Origin: Bacilli bacterium
GTDB lineage: Bacteria > Bacillota_I > Bacilli_A > RF39 > UBA660
Assembly (NCBI GenBank): GCA_017411235.1
Contig: JAFPMR010000263.1
Span: 1-23,320 of the forward strand
DNA length: 23,320 nucleotides
Reading direction: 5' to 3'
Position 1 is the stretch's first letter. Each line of letters starts with the position of its first letter. Below the pieces are notes generated by a model, which worked only from the letters and a program-made list of their open reading frames with translations, was not told the DNA's origin and did not search any database. The position numbers were made by a program, and so were the translations under genes. This document shows positions 6,803 through 15,236 of the stretch, one piece after another.

Positions 6803-7738
6803 ATGAAGAATACTAATGTAATATTTATGGGTACTCCAGAGTTTTCTGTACCTGTATTAGAATACTTAATAGAAAATACAAATGTCATTATGGTTGTTAC
6901 TCAACCAGATAAAGAAATAGGAAGACATCATGAATTATCTTACAGTCCTATAAAAAAATTGGCATTAGAACATAACATCGAAGTATATCAACCTACAAAG
7001 ATTAGAAAAGAATATGAACCAGTAATTGAAAAAAATGCTGATATTATCGTAACTTGTGCTTATGGTCAAATCATTCCAGAAGTTATCTTAAATAATCCAA
7101 GATTAGGTTGTATAAATGTCCATGCTTCCTTACTTCCTAGATTACGTGGTGGAGCACCACTTCATCATGCACTTATCGATGGTGAAGAAAAGACAGGTAT
7201 AACTATCATGTACATGGATAAAGGTATGGATACAGGAGACATTATTAGTACTAAAGAATATGTAATAAAAGATACTGATAATGTAGGAACAATTCATGAT
7301 ACATTAAGTATTATGGGTAGAGACTTATTAAAAGAAACACTACCTAAAATAATTGATGGCACTAATGATAGAATTCCTCAAGATAATGAAAAAGCAACAT
7401 ATGCTTATAACATTACTAGAGAAGAAGAACACATCGATTTTAATCGTTCTGCTAAAGAAATATATAACCAAGTTAGAGGATTAAATCCTTGGCCAACCGC
7501 CTACATAAAAATAAATGATGTAGAAGTTAAAATACTTGAATGCTACATTGGTGACAAAGATAGTAATCTATCTCCAGCAACAATCTGTGAATTAAATAAA
7601 GATAGTATCGGAATATGTACAAAAGATAAGATAATTTATGTAACAAAAGTTAAACCATTTGGTAAAAAGGTAATGTCAGCTTGCGATTACATCAATGGAT
7701 TACAAAAAGAAAAAGTATTACATAGTATCGTAGAATAA
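6803..7738 (+). CDS. fmt: Methionyl-tRNA formyltransferase
   Basis: The product is 311 residues, the usual Fmt size. It transfers a formyl group from 10-formyl-tetrahydrofolate to Met-tRNA(fMet), needed for normal initiation. The N-terminal Rossmann-type domain starts VIFMGTPEFSVPVLE. The catalytic triad matches the family: N105 and H107 in INVHASLLP, and D143 in GMDTGD. The RGGAP motif follows the SLLP loop. The C-terminal OB-like domain carries the expected IYNQVRGLNPWPTA sequence. ATG 6803 is preferred to the in-frame TTG 6791 and GTG 6794, which lie around the ribosome-binding site GGTGG (6793-6797). The stop overlaps the next start (TAATG). The usual def neighbour is absent here. Confidence 0.97.
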   Translation: MKNTNVIFMGTPEFSVPVLEYLIENTNVIMVVTQPDKEIGRHHELSYSPIKKLALEHNIEVYQPTKIRKEYEPVIEKNADIIVTCAYGQIIPEVILNNPRLGCINVHASLLPRLRGGAPLHHALIDGEEKTGITIMYMDKGMDTGDIISTKEYVIKDTDNVGTIHDTLSIMGRDLLKETLPKIIDGTNDRIPQDNEKATYAYNITREEEHIDFNRSAKEIYNQVRGLNPWPTAYIKINDVEVKILECYIGDKDSNLSPATICELNKDSIGICTKDKIIYVTKVKPFGKKVMSACDYINGLQKEKVLHSIVE

Positions 7739-8307
7739 TGACAGACAAGAGAAAAAAAGCCTTACGAATATATGGTTTAGTTATCTTAATTATCTTACTA
7801 GCTATATTCATGATTCCCGATAGTTTATATTTAAAACTATATAGTAAAAATGTAGAAAAAATAGAAAACGCAAATAAAATAGAATTTACTGATTATGATA
7901 CTCAACAAGAAAGACTTCTAAAAAAACAATATAAATATGAATATCTATTATTAGATTCTTTAAGTGATAAAACTTATCAGTATAAGTGCTCAGGCATAAT
8001 AGATAAAGAAGTAGAATCAGGTACTTGTACAGAACCTAGTAGAATCTCTTATACTGAAGCAACCAAAAAAGAATCATTAAAAATTAATACTGATTATGTT
8101 GACGTTAGTTATATCATAGATTTATTGAAAAATGTTGAACCAGAAATAACAAAATATCAAACATCAAGAGAATATAATTACAAAGTAAAAATAGAAGATT
8201 TAGATACGGAAATAATCGTTTATGCAGACACTGACAACATCAATAAAATCGAGTTAAGTAACAAATATATGACGTATATAATTAAAATAAGTGATGTATC
8301 ATATTGA
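7738..8307 (+). CDS. Small single-pass membrane protein coupled to fmt; unknown function
   Basis: ATG 7738-7740 shares one base with the fmt stop (TAATG), and no Shine-Dalgarno sequence precedes it, so translation probably depends on re-initiation after fmt. The 189-residue product has a basic N terminus (TDKRKKALR), one TM segment (about residues 10-27, IYGLVILIILLAIFMIP) and a polar, presumably extracytoplasmic remainder with two cysteines spaced by about 15 residues (in KCSGI and SGTC). No lipobox is present. The C terminus is beta-rich (YNYKVKIEDLDTEIIVYADT). I do not recognise the family and see no functional link to formylation beyond co-transcription. The stop TGA lies inside the -35 of the next promoter. 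Confidence 0.75.
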   Translation: MTDKRKKALRIYGLVILIILLAIFMIPDSLYLKLYSKNVEKIENANKIEFTDYDTQQERLLKKQYKYEYLLLDSLSDKTYQYKCSGIIDKEVESGTCTEPSRISYTEATKKESLKINTDYVDVSYIIDLLKNVEPEITKYQTSREYNYKVKIEDLDTEIIVYADTDNINKIELSNKYMTYIIKISDVSY

Positions 8308-8333
8308 CAATAAAATGCTAACAATGTATCATA
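8294..8333. repeat. Direct repeat ATGTATCATA flanking a promoter
   Basis: The 10-base word occurs at 8294-8303 and 8324-8333, 30 bases apart (about three helical turns). The first copy abuts the TTGACA -35 and the second contains the -10 element. This spacing suits a regulator binding both copies on one DNA face; no binding is shown. Confidence 0.45.
8304..8332 (+). promoter_or_regulatory. Consensus-like promoter of the 8370 gene, overlapping the upstream stop codon
   Basis: TTGACA (8304-8309, perfect), a 17-base spacer and TATCAT (8327-8332, five of six). The TGA stop of the upstream gene (8305-8307) is part of the -35. The predicted transcription start is near 8339. Confidence 0.8.
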
Positions 8334-8369
8334 AAAAAGTGTATTTAAGAATTGAAAGCAGTGAACAAT

Positions 8370-8885
8370 ATGACTGAAAAAGACATGCAAATAACAATGG
8401 AACAATATTATAAATACATTGGAATACCAAGTGCTAAAAAGCAACATCGTATTCTAAATTTATTGAGTTACTGTAAAGAAATTAGAGACACAGCTTATCC
8501 AATGAAAGGATCTCTAGTAACTGAACTACAAATAGTTGAATTCACTGCTCGTAAAGAAAAAGATTTAATCTATATCAATGGTTCTTTATCATTAGTAGAT
8601 GGTGAAAGAAGTGAAAATAGATGCTTCGAAAGCTATATTATTGAAGATAAAGAAGAGGGTAAAACTAGAATCTATACAGACATAACTCGTTTATGTGTAG
8701 ATGATGAACCTAAGATGATTAGGACTAGTGAAGAGATCTATGAAAATGATGAAAAGATCACTACAATTACAACTTATTCATCAGGAGAAGCTGTAGAAGA
8801 AAAAATCTTCTCAGCAGAAATACCTCGTCCTGCCAGAGAAGATTATATCTATTACGAAAAAGCAAAACAATTATGTGCTTTATAA
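8370..8885 (+). CDS. Unknown soluble protein of about 171 residues
   Basis: The frame is open with TTG 8352, GTG 8361 and ATG 8370 as possible starts. None has a strong Shine-Dalgarno site; ATG 8370, with a weak GTGA five bases upstream, is preferred, but the longer forms (174 or 177 residues) cannot be excluded. The product is hydrophilic, with no signal or TM segment. It starts with helices (QITMEQYYKYIGI, HRILNLLSYCKEIRDTAY). Beta-strand-like segments follow (TELQIVEFTARKEKDLIYING, RIYTDITRLCV, KITTITTYSSG) and could form a small beta-barrel or cup fold. I recognise no family. Its own strong promoter and flanking direct repeat suggest separate regulation. Confidence 0.75.
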   Translation: MTEKDMQITMEQYYKYIGIPSAKKQHRILNLLSYCKEIRDTAYPMKGSLVTELQIVEFTARKEKDLIYINGSLSLVDGERSENRCFESYIIEDKEEGKTRIYTDITRLCVDDEPKMIRTSEEIYENDEKITTITTYSSGEAVEEKIFSAEIPRPAREDYIYYEKAKQLCAL

Positions 8886-8907
8886 GATGCTTATGCATCT
8901 TTTTTTA
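8884..8907 (+). terminator. Terminator overlapping the stop codon of the 8370 gene
   Basis: A perfect 7-bp stem AAGATGC/GCATCTT with loop TTAT and a T-run; the left arm begins within the TAA stop (8883-8885). Confidence 0.85.
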
Positions 8908-8918
8908 TTTACTAAATA

Positions 8919-8927
8919 TGATATACT
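8919..8927 (+). promoter_or_regulatory. Extended -10 promoter before the 8947 gene
   Basis: TGATATACT, 12 bases after the terminator. The start codon is 19 bases downstream, with GGGTGG between. Confidence 0.5.
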
Positions 8928-8946
8928 ATTAGTAGGGTGGTTTAAT

Positions 8947-10209
8947 ATGACAAGTTTATTATCAATTATCATATCTTTAATAGTTCTATTAATAATAATA
9001 TTTATTAAAGATACACAAGCACAAAAGAGTAAGAATAATTATCACGGACCTTTGTATTATCGTTTAACTAATACAAATCGTTTTTTGATTATTATTAGTA
9101 TTCTTATTTTTATTATTGTAACAATTATAGATTACAATACACACACTTATGATCGTAGTTGGTTATCTTTTATAACCGTTGTTTTAAATGGTTTATCAAT
9201 AGCTACATTAGCATTACCATTATCTATATCTAATATCTACAACACTATCTTTATTGATGAAGAAAAACTCTTAAATACTAAATATATCGTTACTGATATC
9301 TATGATAAAAAAATGATTTATAAATTCAATAAAGCTGGTATTAACGTAATCGTTTTAACCAAAGAAGAGATAGATACAAAGATAAAAACTATATCTGAAA
9401 AGTCATATAAAAAATCCTTAATTAATGGTAATCTAATAATTAAAACAGATAATCATAAACTAATTAAAAACTTAGATAATTCTTATTACGAATTTAAGAA
9501 TCTAAAAAGTTGCTATAAAAAAATAGAAATAGCTCGTACTAAAGCTGATACTATAGCTCGTATTTTAAAATATAACATCTTAACATATCTTCCTTTAGTA
9601 TTATTATATTTCTTATTAGTAATCACTAGATTCCCAGTAATCTATAACATCCTTACAGTTTTACTAATGAAATTAATAACAATTCTAGCAACAGAATATT
9701 TATATAAATATATACCTTCAGATACTGATTTAATGGTAAGAGAACCTATTACAAATGGTAAAATAATCGGTTTCCAAGAAATAGGATTTATCGTATTTAC
9801 TTGTTTCTGCATTTTATTCTGTTATTCACTTCCTTATCAATTCGTAGTATCAGAAGGTGGAACTATAAACCTAGCTATTTCATTACTACTAACAACATTC
9901 TTATTTAGTAATATCTTTATAACTTATACGTTATATAGTGAAAGAGCACTAATAGCTAATATCATTAAAACAATCAAGAATATTAGAATAATAGTTTATG
10001 TAATAATAATGATTATTTTATCAATTTTATTAAACTTCGTAACTTACTTAGGTACTAAAAATATTGGTATTCAAAATTACTTTGTCTGCCTAGTACTTGG
10101 TTTATTACCATTATTAGTATTAGAAATAATAAAACTAGCAAGATATACAACTTCGAAAGGGGATAAAAAGAATGTCACTAAAAATAACAAAAGAAATAAA
10201 AGAAGCTAA
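8947..10209 (+). CDS. Polytopic membrane protein resembling a shrunken, catalytically dead P-type ATPase
   Basis: The start is ATG 8947 behind AGGGTGG (8935-8941); 420 residues. Hydrophobic segments lie near residues 3-20, 46-62 and 75-94, with about six more between 212 and 400. Order and wording recall P-type cation ATPases. An ALPLSIS segment fits the M4 region. TDIYDKKM stands where DKTGTLT should be, followed by AGINVIVLTKEEID where P-domains read AGIKVxMITGD. IEIARTKADTIARILKY resembles the stretch leading into M5. SDTDLMVREP fits the M6-M7 loop, and TTFLFSNIF...YSERALI the M8-M9 region. The nucleotide-binding domain and the phosphorylation motif are missing, so it cannot pump by the usual mechanism. 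Homology is by eye and moderate; a wholly unrelated multi-pass protein remains possible. The 3' end overlaps the next gene by 38 bases. Confidence 0.7.
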   Translation: MTSLLSIIISLIVLLIIIFIKDTQAQKSKNNYHGPLYYRLTNTNRFLIIISILIFIIVTIIDYNTHTYDRSWLSFITVVLNGLSIATLALPLSISNIYNTIFIDEEKLLNTKYIVTDIYDKKMIYKFNKAGINVIVLTKEEIDTKIKTISEKSYKKSLINGNLIIKTDNHKLIKNLDNSYYEFKNLKSCYKKIEIARTKADTIARILKYNILTYLPLVLLYFLLVITRFPVIYNILTVLLMKLITILATEYLYKYIPSDTDLMVREPITNGKIIGFQEIGFIVFTCFCILFCYSLPYQFVVSEGGTINLAISLLLTTFLFSNIFITYTLYSERALIANIIKTIKNIRIIVYVIIMIILSILLNFVTYLGTKNIGIQNYFVCLVLGLLPLLVLEIIKLARYTTSKGDKKNVTKNNKRNKRS

Positions 10210-11086
10210 TCTTGTTACTCACTCATCTACCTTTCATCCAGATGATGTATTTTCAACAATGTTTCTATCTAAATTAGTTGAAAATCCTGTAGTATGTAGA
10301 ACTGTTGATGTTAGTGGAGCTAATAAAGATGCTTATATTTATGATGTTGGTTTTGGTAAATATGATCACCATGGTCCAGATGCGGAAGAAAGAACTAAGC
10401 CACAAATTAAATATTGTTCTTTTGGTTTATTATGGCGTGATTTAGGTCGTGATTATCTTAAAACTCTTAATCCGGTTGATGTTGAAAAACTATGGCAAGC
10501 AATTGATAGCAAACTAGTAATGCAAATCGATGCTATCGATAATGGATACTTCCCAGAAATCAAATCATCTTACTATATAACAGACATTGATAAAGTAATT
10601 GATTCATATAACAAAGCCTGGAATGAAGATGTTGATAATGATGATCAATTCTTAGAAGCTGTTAAAATTGCTGATTTAATCTTTAATAGATTAATCATCA
10701 AAGAAAACGCTAGATTAGAAGCAAATATTCGTGTAGAAGAATATATTAATGAAGTAAAAGATGGCATTCTATATGTTAAAGAATATATGCCTTACGAAGA
10801 AGCTATGTGGCACTCCAAGAATCCTAAAGCTAAAGAGATTAAAGTTGTAATCTTTCCTTCTAATAGAGGAGGCTTTAGTATTAAGCCACGTACAGTAAGT
10901 GAAACATCTAAAGACTTAGCTTATAATTTCTCTAAAGAATTCTTCGGCTTACATGATGAAGAACTAGTAAAAGTATCTAAAATACCTACTGCTAGATTCG
11001 TTCATTCAAGCGGCTTTCTAGCTTGTACAAATACTCTAGAAGATGCTTATTTATTAGCCAAAAATGCTATAGAAAACAAGGAATAA
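10172..11086 (+). CDS. MYG1 / UPF0160-family metal-dependent hydrolase
   Basis: The 304-residue protein matches the MYG1 family in length and motifs: THSSTFHPDDV at residues 16-26 (compare the family's THxGxFHxDD), D58 in YDVG, and DHH at 65-67. These His and Asp residues resemble the metal ligands of DHH-type phosphoesterases. Eukaryotic MYG1 is reported as a 3'-5' RNA exonuclease; the bacterial role is unsettled, so phosphoesterase activity is inference. ATG 10172 is eight bases after AAGGGGAT (10157-10164), which lies inside the previous gene. The two genes overlap by 38 bases in different frames and must share a transcript. A terminator overlaps the stop codon. Confidence 0.92.
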   Translation: MSLKITKEIKEANLVTHSSTFHPDDVFSTMFLSKLVENPVVCRTVDVSGANKDAYIYDVGFGKYDHHGPDAEERTKPQIKYCSFGLLWRDLGRDYLKTLNPVDVEKLWQAIDSKLVMQIDAIDNGYFPEIKSSYYITDIDKVIDSYNKAWNEDVDNDDQFLEAVKIADLIFNRLIIKENARLEANIRVEEYINEVKDGILYVKEYMPYEEAMWHSKNPKAKEIKVVIFPSNRGGFSIKPRTVSETSKDLAYNFSKEFFGLHDEELVKVSKIPTARFVHSSGFLACTNTLEDAYLLAKNAIENKE

Positions 11087-11102
11087 ATTTCCTTTTTTTT
11101 TT
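11078..11102 (+). terminator. Terminator at the end of the MYG1-family gene
   Basis: A 6-bp stem AAGGAA/TTCCTT with loop TAAAT that contains the TAA stop (11084-11086), followed by about ten T. The stem is short but the T-run is long. Confidence 0.7.
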
Positions 11103-11112
11103 ACATTAAAAA

Positions 11113-11121
11113 TGTTATAAT
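11113..11121 (+). promoter_or_regulatory. Extended -10 promoter of the 11147 gene
   Basis: TGTTATAAT. Because it covers an upstream in-frame ATG (11120), that codon cannot be the translation start. Confidence 0.65.
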
Positions 11122-11146
11122 GGTAGAGAATAAGGAGTTGGCTTTA

Positions 11147-14100
11147 ATGCAAACAATTAAACTATCAAATATCGAACTATTAAGCGAATTAGAGAGTGGA
11201 AAACACACACCTAAAAAAGTAGCTGAAATTCTAAGAGAAATAAATTTAAGAATTGATTTAGACATGATAAATTTTAAAGGAAAAGAAAACAAGTTCCTTT
11301 ATATTTATATGCTTTTATGTAATAAATTAGATTCAGTAGATTATTTAAATTCCTTATTAAAAAAAGAAGAATTCATAAAGTCAATCGATATTGCTGGTAT
11401 TAATGGCTCAACTATACTATTCCTTACTGATAAATGTACTAAACCAAGAACAGTACTATTAAGAAATAGTAACAATATCAAAAATAGTATTACCAAAAAT
11501 GATGAATTGTTTTCTTCATATGATTTTTTAGATAATCTATCTAAAGAAGAAATCTTAATCCTTCGTGAAGATCAAGATATAGATAATTCATTAATAACTA
11601 ATGGCTTACGTTTTGATGCTTTAAAACCAGAAACAACTGAATTATTAATGAGAGATATCTCCTTATTTGCAAATTATGATATAAAAACAATCAGAGCATT
11701 TGCTAATGGCTATAAAGAAATAAAAGACATAGCTAATAACAATAAATTCCTAGGAATCTATTTAAATAAATTAGATGATGATTTTAAAGAAGAAAATAAA
11801 ATTCTTAAGAAGATTACAATTAAACAAGTTAAAGAACTTAAAAAAGGTATGTCTGACTTAGCTTTACTTAACTTAGTAAAAGATGCCTCACCAACTGTTC
11901 AAGAATCATTGTTAAATGATAAGAAAGTTGAAAAATTACTTGTTAATTGCAACAATCTTAATGTTTTAGAACGTCTTCCAAAAGATTATTTAATTAAATT
12001 ATTAACAGAAAAAGAAAATCTTTTATCTGGTATTAACTTAATGATGTTAAGAAATCTAAATAAACAAGAGTTATCTAAAATAGCTAAAAACAATAAACAT
12101 TTCTACTCAGAATTAGTAGATAAAATAACTCAAAATGATACAATTGATTACAAACCATTTATTACAGCATTACCAGAAGAATTATTAAAAGACTTAAGTA
12201 ATAAACATTTAGATTCTTTCAATTTTGAAGTATTAAAGAAACTATTAGATTCCAATAAGTCATTCTTTAAAGATCAAATACTAAGTAATAAAAAAGTAAG
12301 TAATTACTTAATTAATAGAGATAACAAAGAAGAATTAATTGAATTACTAGAAGATTCAGATTTCAACAACGAAGAAAAAATAAGACTTCTATGTAACTGT
12401 GATGAAGTAAAATCAACTGAAAACATTTGTGCAGTCTTATATACTATTCCTGAAAACTTAAGATTACCAATCTATAAAGATGAATACTTAAGAAATTTAC
12501 TTCTAGGTGAAAAGAGTTTCAAACTTGATACATATACAACTAAATACTTATTAAATAATTATAAAGAAACATTAGATAAACCAGTAAGTTTATTAATTAA
12601 TCTAATGTTAACTGCTGATAATCGTTTTGCTGAAGAACTATTATCTTCAGAAGATATTCTAGATAAAGTATTTAAAGATGGTAGTAAAGAACCTGAACTA
12701 TTAAAAAAACTATTATCAGCTAAACCAAAATTGTTACCATTCTTTAAAGACTCAAGAATAAAACAATACTATACAGCAGATTTATTAACTAGTTTAAAAG
12801 ATGTCTTAGATCCTAATGAAATGAATAACATTTGTAGTAATGAAGTAATTGCTAACATTTATAAAGATCCAGAATTAATAAATGTTTATAAGAAATTATT
12901 AAATAATAATAGTTACTTATTAAATACATTCAATTTCAATTTCATTAGTGAAAATACTAAAGACTTAAAACTTGCTATTTTAGATAAGTATACTAAGTAT
13001 CCAGATATTCAAGAGTACATTGTTGAAATATCTAAGAAGTATCCTTTAACAAATGAATTCTTAAATCAATTATATTATGCAACTGAAGAACTAAACTTTG
13101 AAGAAACAGTTCCTGAAATATTAAATGTCTTTAAGCAATCAGTTGAAGGAACAAATCGTAAGAGAGTAGGTAACTTAGTAAAAATGCTTCAAGTAGCAAA
13201 ACCAAGTGAACTAACAAAAACTAATTTTGCTAAATTAATTAATTACTTATTGTACTTCGTTCCTAGATTCAATAATGTTAAACCATGTTTAGTAAAAACA
13301 CCAATAACATTTAACGAAATACTAAAATACAATGCAACAGTAAATGAAGCATTGACTCAAGCCATTAAAAAAGGCCAAAATGTTCGTGAAAACTTCTTGC
13401 TAAAACATTTCCGTTTAACAAGTGAAGAAAGTTTAAATATTATAAATAAATATAGTATTGAAAGACTTAATAATGAAATCTATCCTAGTGAATATGTATT
13501 CCTAAGTGATTTAAATAAAGTATTTAATACTGATGAAGAATCACTAATGGCAATGGATTCTAAATATCATGTATCAACTATGTATGATTCTTTCTATTTT
13601 GAAGAAAAGATAAGAAAAGCCTTTGGTAAGATTTATAACTTCGAAATAAGAAGTAAAACATATGCTAATAAACCATTCATTGTTAATATATTTGGCAAAG
13701 AATTAAAAATTTATACTTGTCCAAGTGATTTCCTATTCTTAATTAGTAATATTGATATTACAGAAGAATATGAAAAAACAAATAGTTTCTTACTTGGCTG
13801 GCATAATACAGTTAATAAACTAAATGGAATACATGCAAGTTTAATTTCTAACGATAATCTTCATTTAGCTAAAGATATAACATTTGGTTTCAATGGCGTA
13901 TTAGAAAACGGTATTAAAGAAATTTCTCCATATTATAAAAAAGCAACTAAGTTTATGACACCAAGAGAATTAATTGATAATACAAGAGATATAAACAATC
14001 GTATCTTACTTGATAAATATGCTATCAGACCAAACTTCAATAATTCAAATTTACCTAATATTGAACCAGATTATATTTTAGTAGATGCTAAGAGATTAGA

Positions 14101-14548
14101 AGACAAAAACTACTTAGAAAAAATCTCTAGAGCAAGTTTAGAATTCAAAACAAAACGTAACAAAGAAGGTCTTCCAATCATTGCTGTTGATGAAAGAAGA
14201 ATATCTGATCTTGAATTATCAAAGATTAATAGTGTCTTTACAAAATATCAAAAGAATCATGATATGACATTATTACACTTTATTATTACTAAGATCAATA
14301 ATAACCATACAGCATATCGTACATTAAATAATAATTTGGCACAAAAATTTGATATCAGTATAGTCTTAAATGCTGTTAAAGAAAGAATTAAAAATTCTAA
14401 TTCCATTTCTGAAATAGAGTACATTGAAAATATCTTCCGTGAAGAAGAAAACAAATATAAATACTTAATCAAAGATTATTCTAATGAAGAAGAAATAAAA
14501 GAATTAGCAAGAGTAATCAGTAATCGTATTGATGAACTTAATAAATAA
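11147..14548 (+). CDS. Very large cytosolic helical-repeat protein (1133 residues) with a distinct C-terminal domain; unknown
   Basis: ATG 11147 lies nine bases after AAGGAG (11132-11137). There is no signal peptide and no TM segment. Residues 1 to about 780 are almost entirely short amphipathic helices rich in Leu, Lys, Asn and Glu. Loosely repeated units resemble an alpha-solenoid, for example ERLPKDYLIKLLTEKENLL near 277 and TALPEELLKDLSNKHL near 342; similar helix pairs recur every 35-45 residues. From about residue 805 the composition changes to a mixed alpha/beta domain with aromatics and glycines: KPFIVNIFGKELKIYTCPSD, LLGWHNTVNKLNGIHASLIS, FMTPRELIDNTRDINNR, PDYILVDAKR and GLPIIAVDERR. 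This looks like a folded, possibly enzymatic module, but I recognise no catalytic signature. It is monocistronic and is by far the largest gene here. Effector, scaffold or contact-dependent roles would be guesses. Confidence 0.85.
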   Translation: MQTIKLSNIELLSELESGKHTPKKVAEILREINLRIDLDMINFKGKENKFLYIYMLLCNKLDSVDYLNSLLKKEEFIKSIDIAGINGSTILFLTDKCTKPRTVLLRNSNNIKNSITKNDELFSSYDFLDNLSKEEILILREDQDIDNSLITNGLRFDALKPETTELLMRDISLFANYDIKTIRAFANGYKEIKDIANNNKFLGIYLNKLDDDFKEENKILKKITIKQVKELKKGMSDLALLNLVKDASPTVQESLLNDKKVEKLLVNCNNLNVLERLPKDYLIKLLTEKENLLSGINLMMLRNLNKQELSKIAKNNKHFYSELVDKITQNDTIDYKPFITALPEELLKDLSNKHLDSFNFEVLKKLLDSNKSFFKDQILSNKKVSNYLINRDNKEELIELLEDSDFNNEEKIRLLCNCDEVKSTENICAVLYTIPENLRLPIYKDEYLRNLLLGEKSFKLDTYTTKYLLNNYKETLDKPVSLLINLMLTADNRFAEELLSSEDILDKVFKDGSKEPELLKKLLSAKPKLLPFFKDSRIKQYYTADLLTSLKDVLDPNEMNNICSNEVIANIYKDPELINVYKKLLNNNSYLLNTFNFNFISENTKDLKLAILDKYTKYPDIQEYIVEISKKYPLTNEFLNQLYYATEELNFEETVPEILNVFKQSVEGTNRKRVGNLVKMLQVAKPSELTKTNFAKLINYLLYFVPRFNNVKPCLVKTPITFNEILKYNATVNEALTQAIKKGQNVRENFLLKHFRLTSEESLNIINKYSIERLNNEIYPSEYVFLSDLNKVFNTDEESLMAMDSKYHVSTMYDSFYFEEKIRKAFGKIYNFEIRSKTYANKPFIVNIFGKELKIYTCPSDFLFLISNIDITEEYEKTNSFLLGWHNTVNKLNGIHASLISNDNLHLAKDITFGFNGVLENGIKEISPYYKKATKFMTPRELIDNTRDINNRILLDKYAIRPNFNNSNLPNIEPDYILVDAKRLEDKNYLEKISRASLEFKTKRNKEGLPIIAVDERRISDLELSKINSVFTKYQKNHDMTLLHFIITKINNNHTAYRTLNNNLAQKFDISIVLNAVKERIKNSNSISEIEYIENIFREEENKYKYLIKDYSNEEEIKELARVISNRIDELNK

Positions 14549-14580
14549 AAAGACTTATTAAATACATAAGTCTTTTTTTT
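14549..14580 (+). terminator. Terminator of the 11147 gene
   Basis: A perfect 10-bp stem AAAGACTTAT/ATAAGTCTTT with a 7-base loop, then T's, directly after the TAA stop (14546-14548). Confidence 0.9.
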
Positions 14581-14634
14581 ATTTATATTATTCATTCATA
14601 AAAAATAATTATTAATAAACTAATAAAAATATAT

Positions 14635-14640
14635 TATAAT
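14635..14640 (+). promoter_or_regulatory. -10 element of the 14660 gene
   Basis: A perfect TATAAT in a very AT-rich stretch. TTAATA at 14612-14617 is a poor -35 at a 17-base spacing. Confidence 0.5.
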
Positions 14641-14659
14641 TATAGTAAGGAGAGATAGT

Positions 14660-15181
14660 ATGAGTTTTAATTTATTAGCAATCATAGCAATCGTAATTGG
14701 TTTAATATTTGCGTACTATGGTTATCGTGTTCAAAAAATCTTGATAATACTTGCTTGCTTTGGATTTGGTTATACTCTAGGTGGAGAAATATTTGCTAAC
14801 CTTATAGCAGATGGAAAGGTTTTAATCCTAGTACAAGCCTTAATTGGTTTCGTTGCTGCTTTAATCGGCTTAAAGATCGAAAAACTAGCTGTATTCTTAG
14901 GTGTAGCGTACTTAGCTTATTCAGCTGTAGGTTCTTACTTACCAACAATAAGTAATGATTTATTAAGAATCTTCATTCAAGCAGGTGTAGCAGTAATTAT
15001 TGGTGCTTTAGCAATGATGTTCATGAAAGAAATCTTTATTATTGCTAGTGCAATATATGGAGCTGGTTTAGTACAACAATACTTACCACAATTATTTACA
15101 AGTATTCCTATGCTAGCTGTAACAATAATTACAATAATAATTGCTGTTTCAGGAATGCTTTTCCAATTCAAAAGCAATTAA
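14660..15181 (+). CDS. Small polytopic membrane protein, possibly DUF4203/TMEM198-like
   Basis: ATG 14660 is seven bases after AAGGAG. The 173-residue product is almost entirely membrane-embedded, with about six or seven hydrophobic segments (near residues 3-20, 26-45, 50-67, 73-92, 100-120, 123-143 and 147-168) and few charges between them. The opening pattern, a TM segment ending in FAYYGYRVQKILIILACFGFGY with Gly-rich helices, resembles the DUF4203/TMEM198 type of repeat-like membrane protein; this is a weak assignment. No transporter motif is visible. Own promoter and terminator, so monocistronic. Confidence 0.8.
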   Translation: MSFNLLAIIAIVIGLIFAYYGYRVQKILIILACFGFGYTLGGEIFANLIADGKVLILVQALIGFVAALIGLKIEKLAVFLGVAYLAYSAVGSYLPTISNDLLRIFIQAGVAVIIGALAMMFMKEIFIIASAIYGAGLVQQYLPQLFTSIPMLAVTIITIIIAVSGMLFQFKSN

Positions 15182-15204
15182 AGATGTTCTAAACATCTTT
15201 TTTT
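15181..15204 (+). terminator. Terminator starting at the last base of the 14660 gene
   Basis: A 7-bp stem AAGATGT/ACATCTT with loop TCTAA, followed by a T-run. The TAA stop is 15179-15181. Confidence 0.85.
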
Positions 15205-15205
15205 G

Positions 15206-15214
15206 TGTTATACT
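15206..15214 (+). promoter_or_regulatory. Extended -10 promoter of the lipoprotein gene
   Basis: TGTTATACT begins two bases after the preceding T-run. The start codon is 22 bases downstream. Confidence 0.6.
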
Positions 15215-15236
15215 TTAAAGAGAGGGTGGTTGTATT

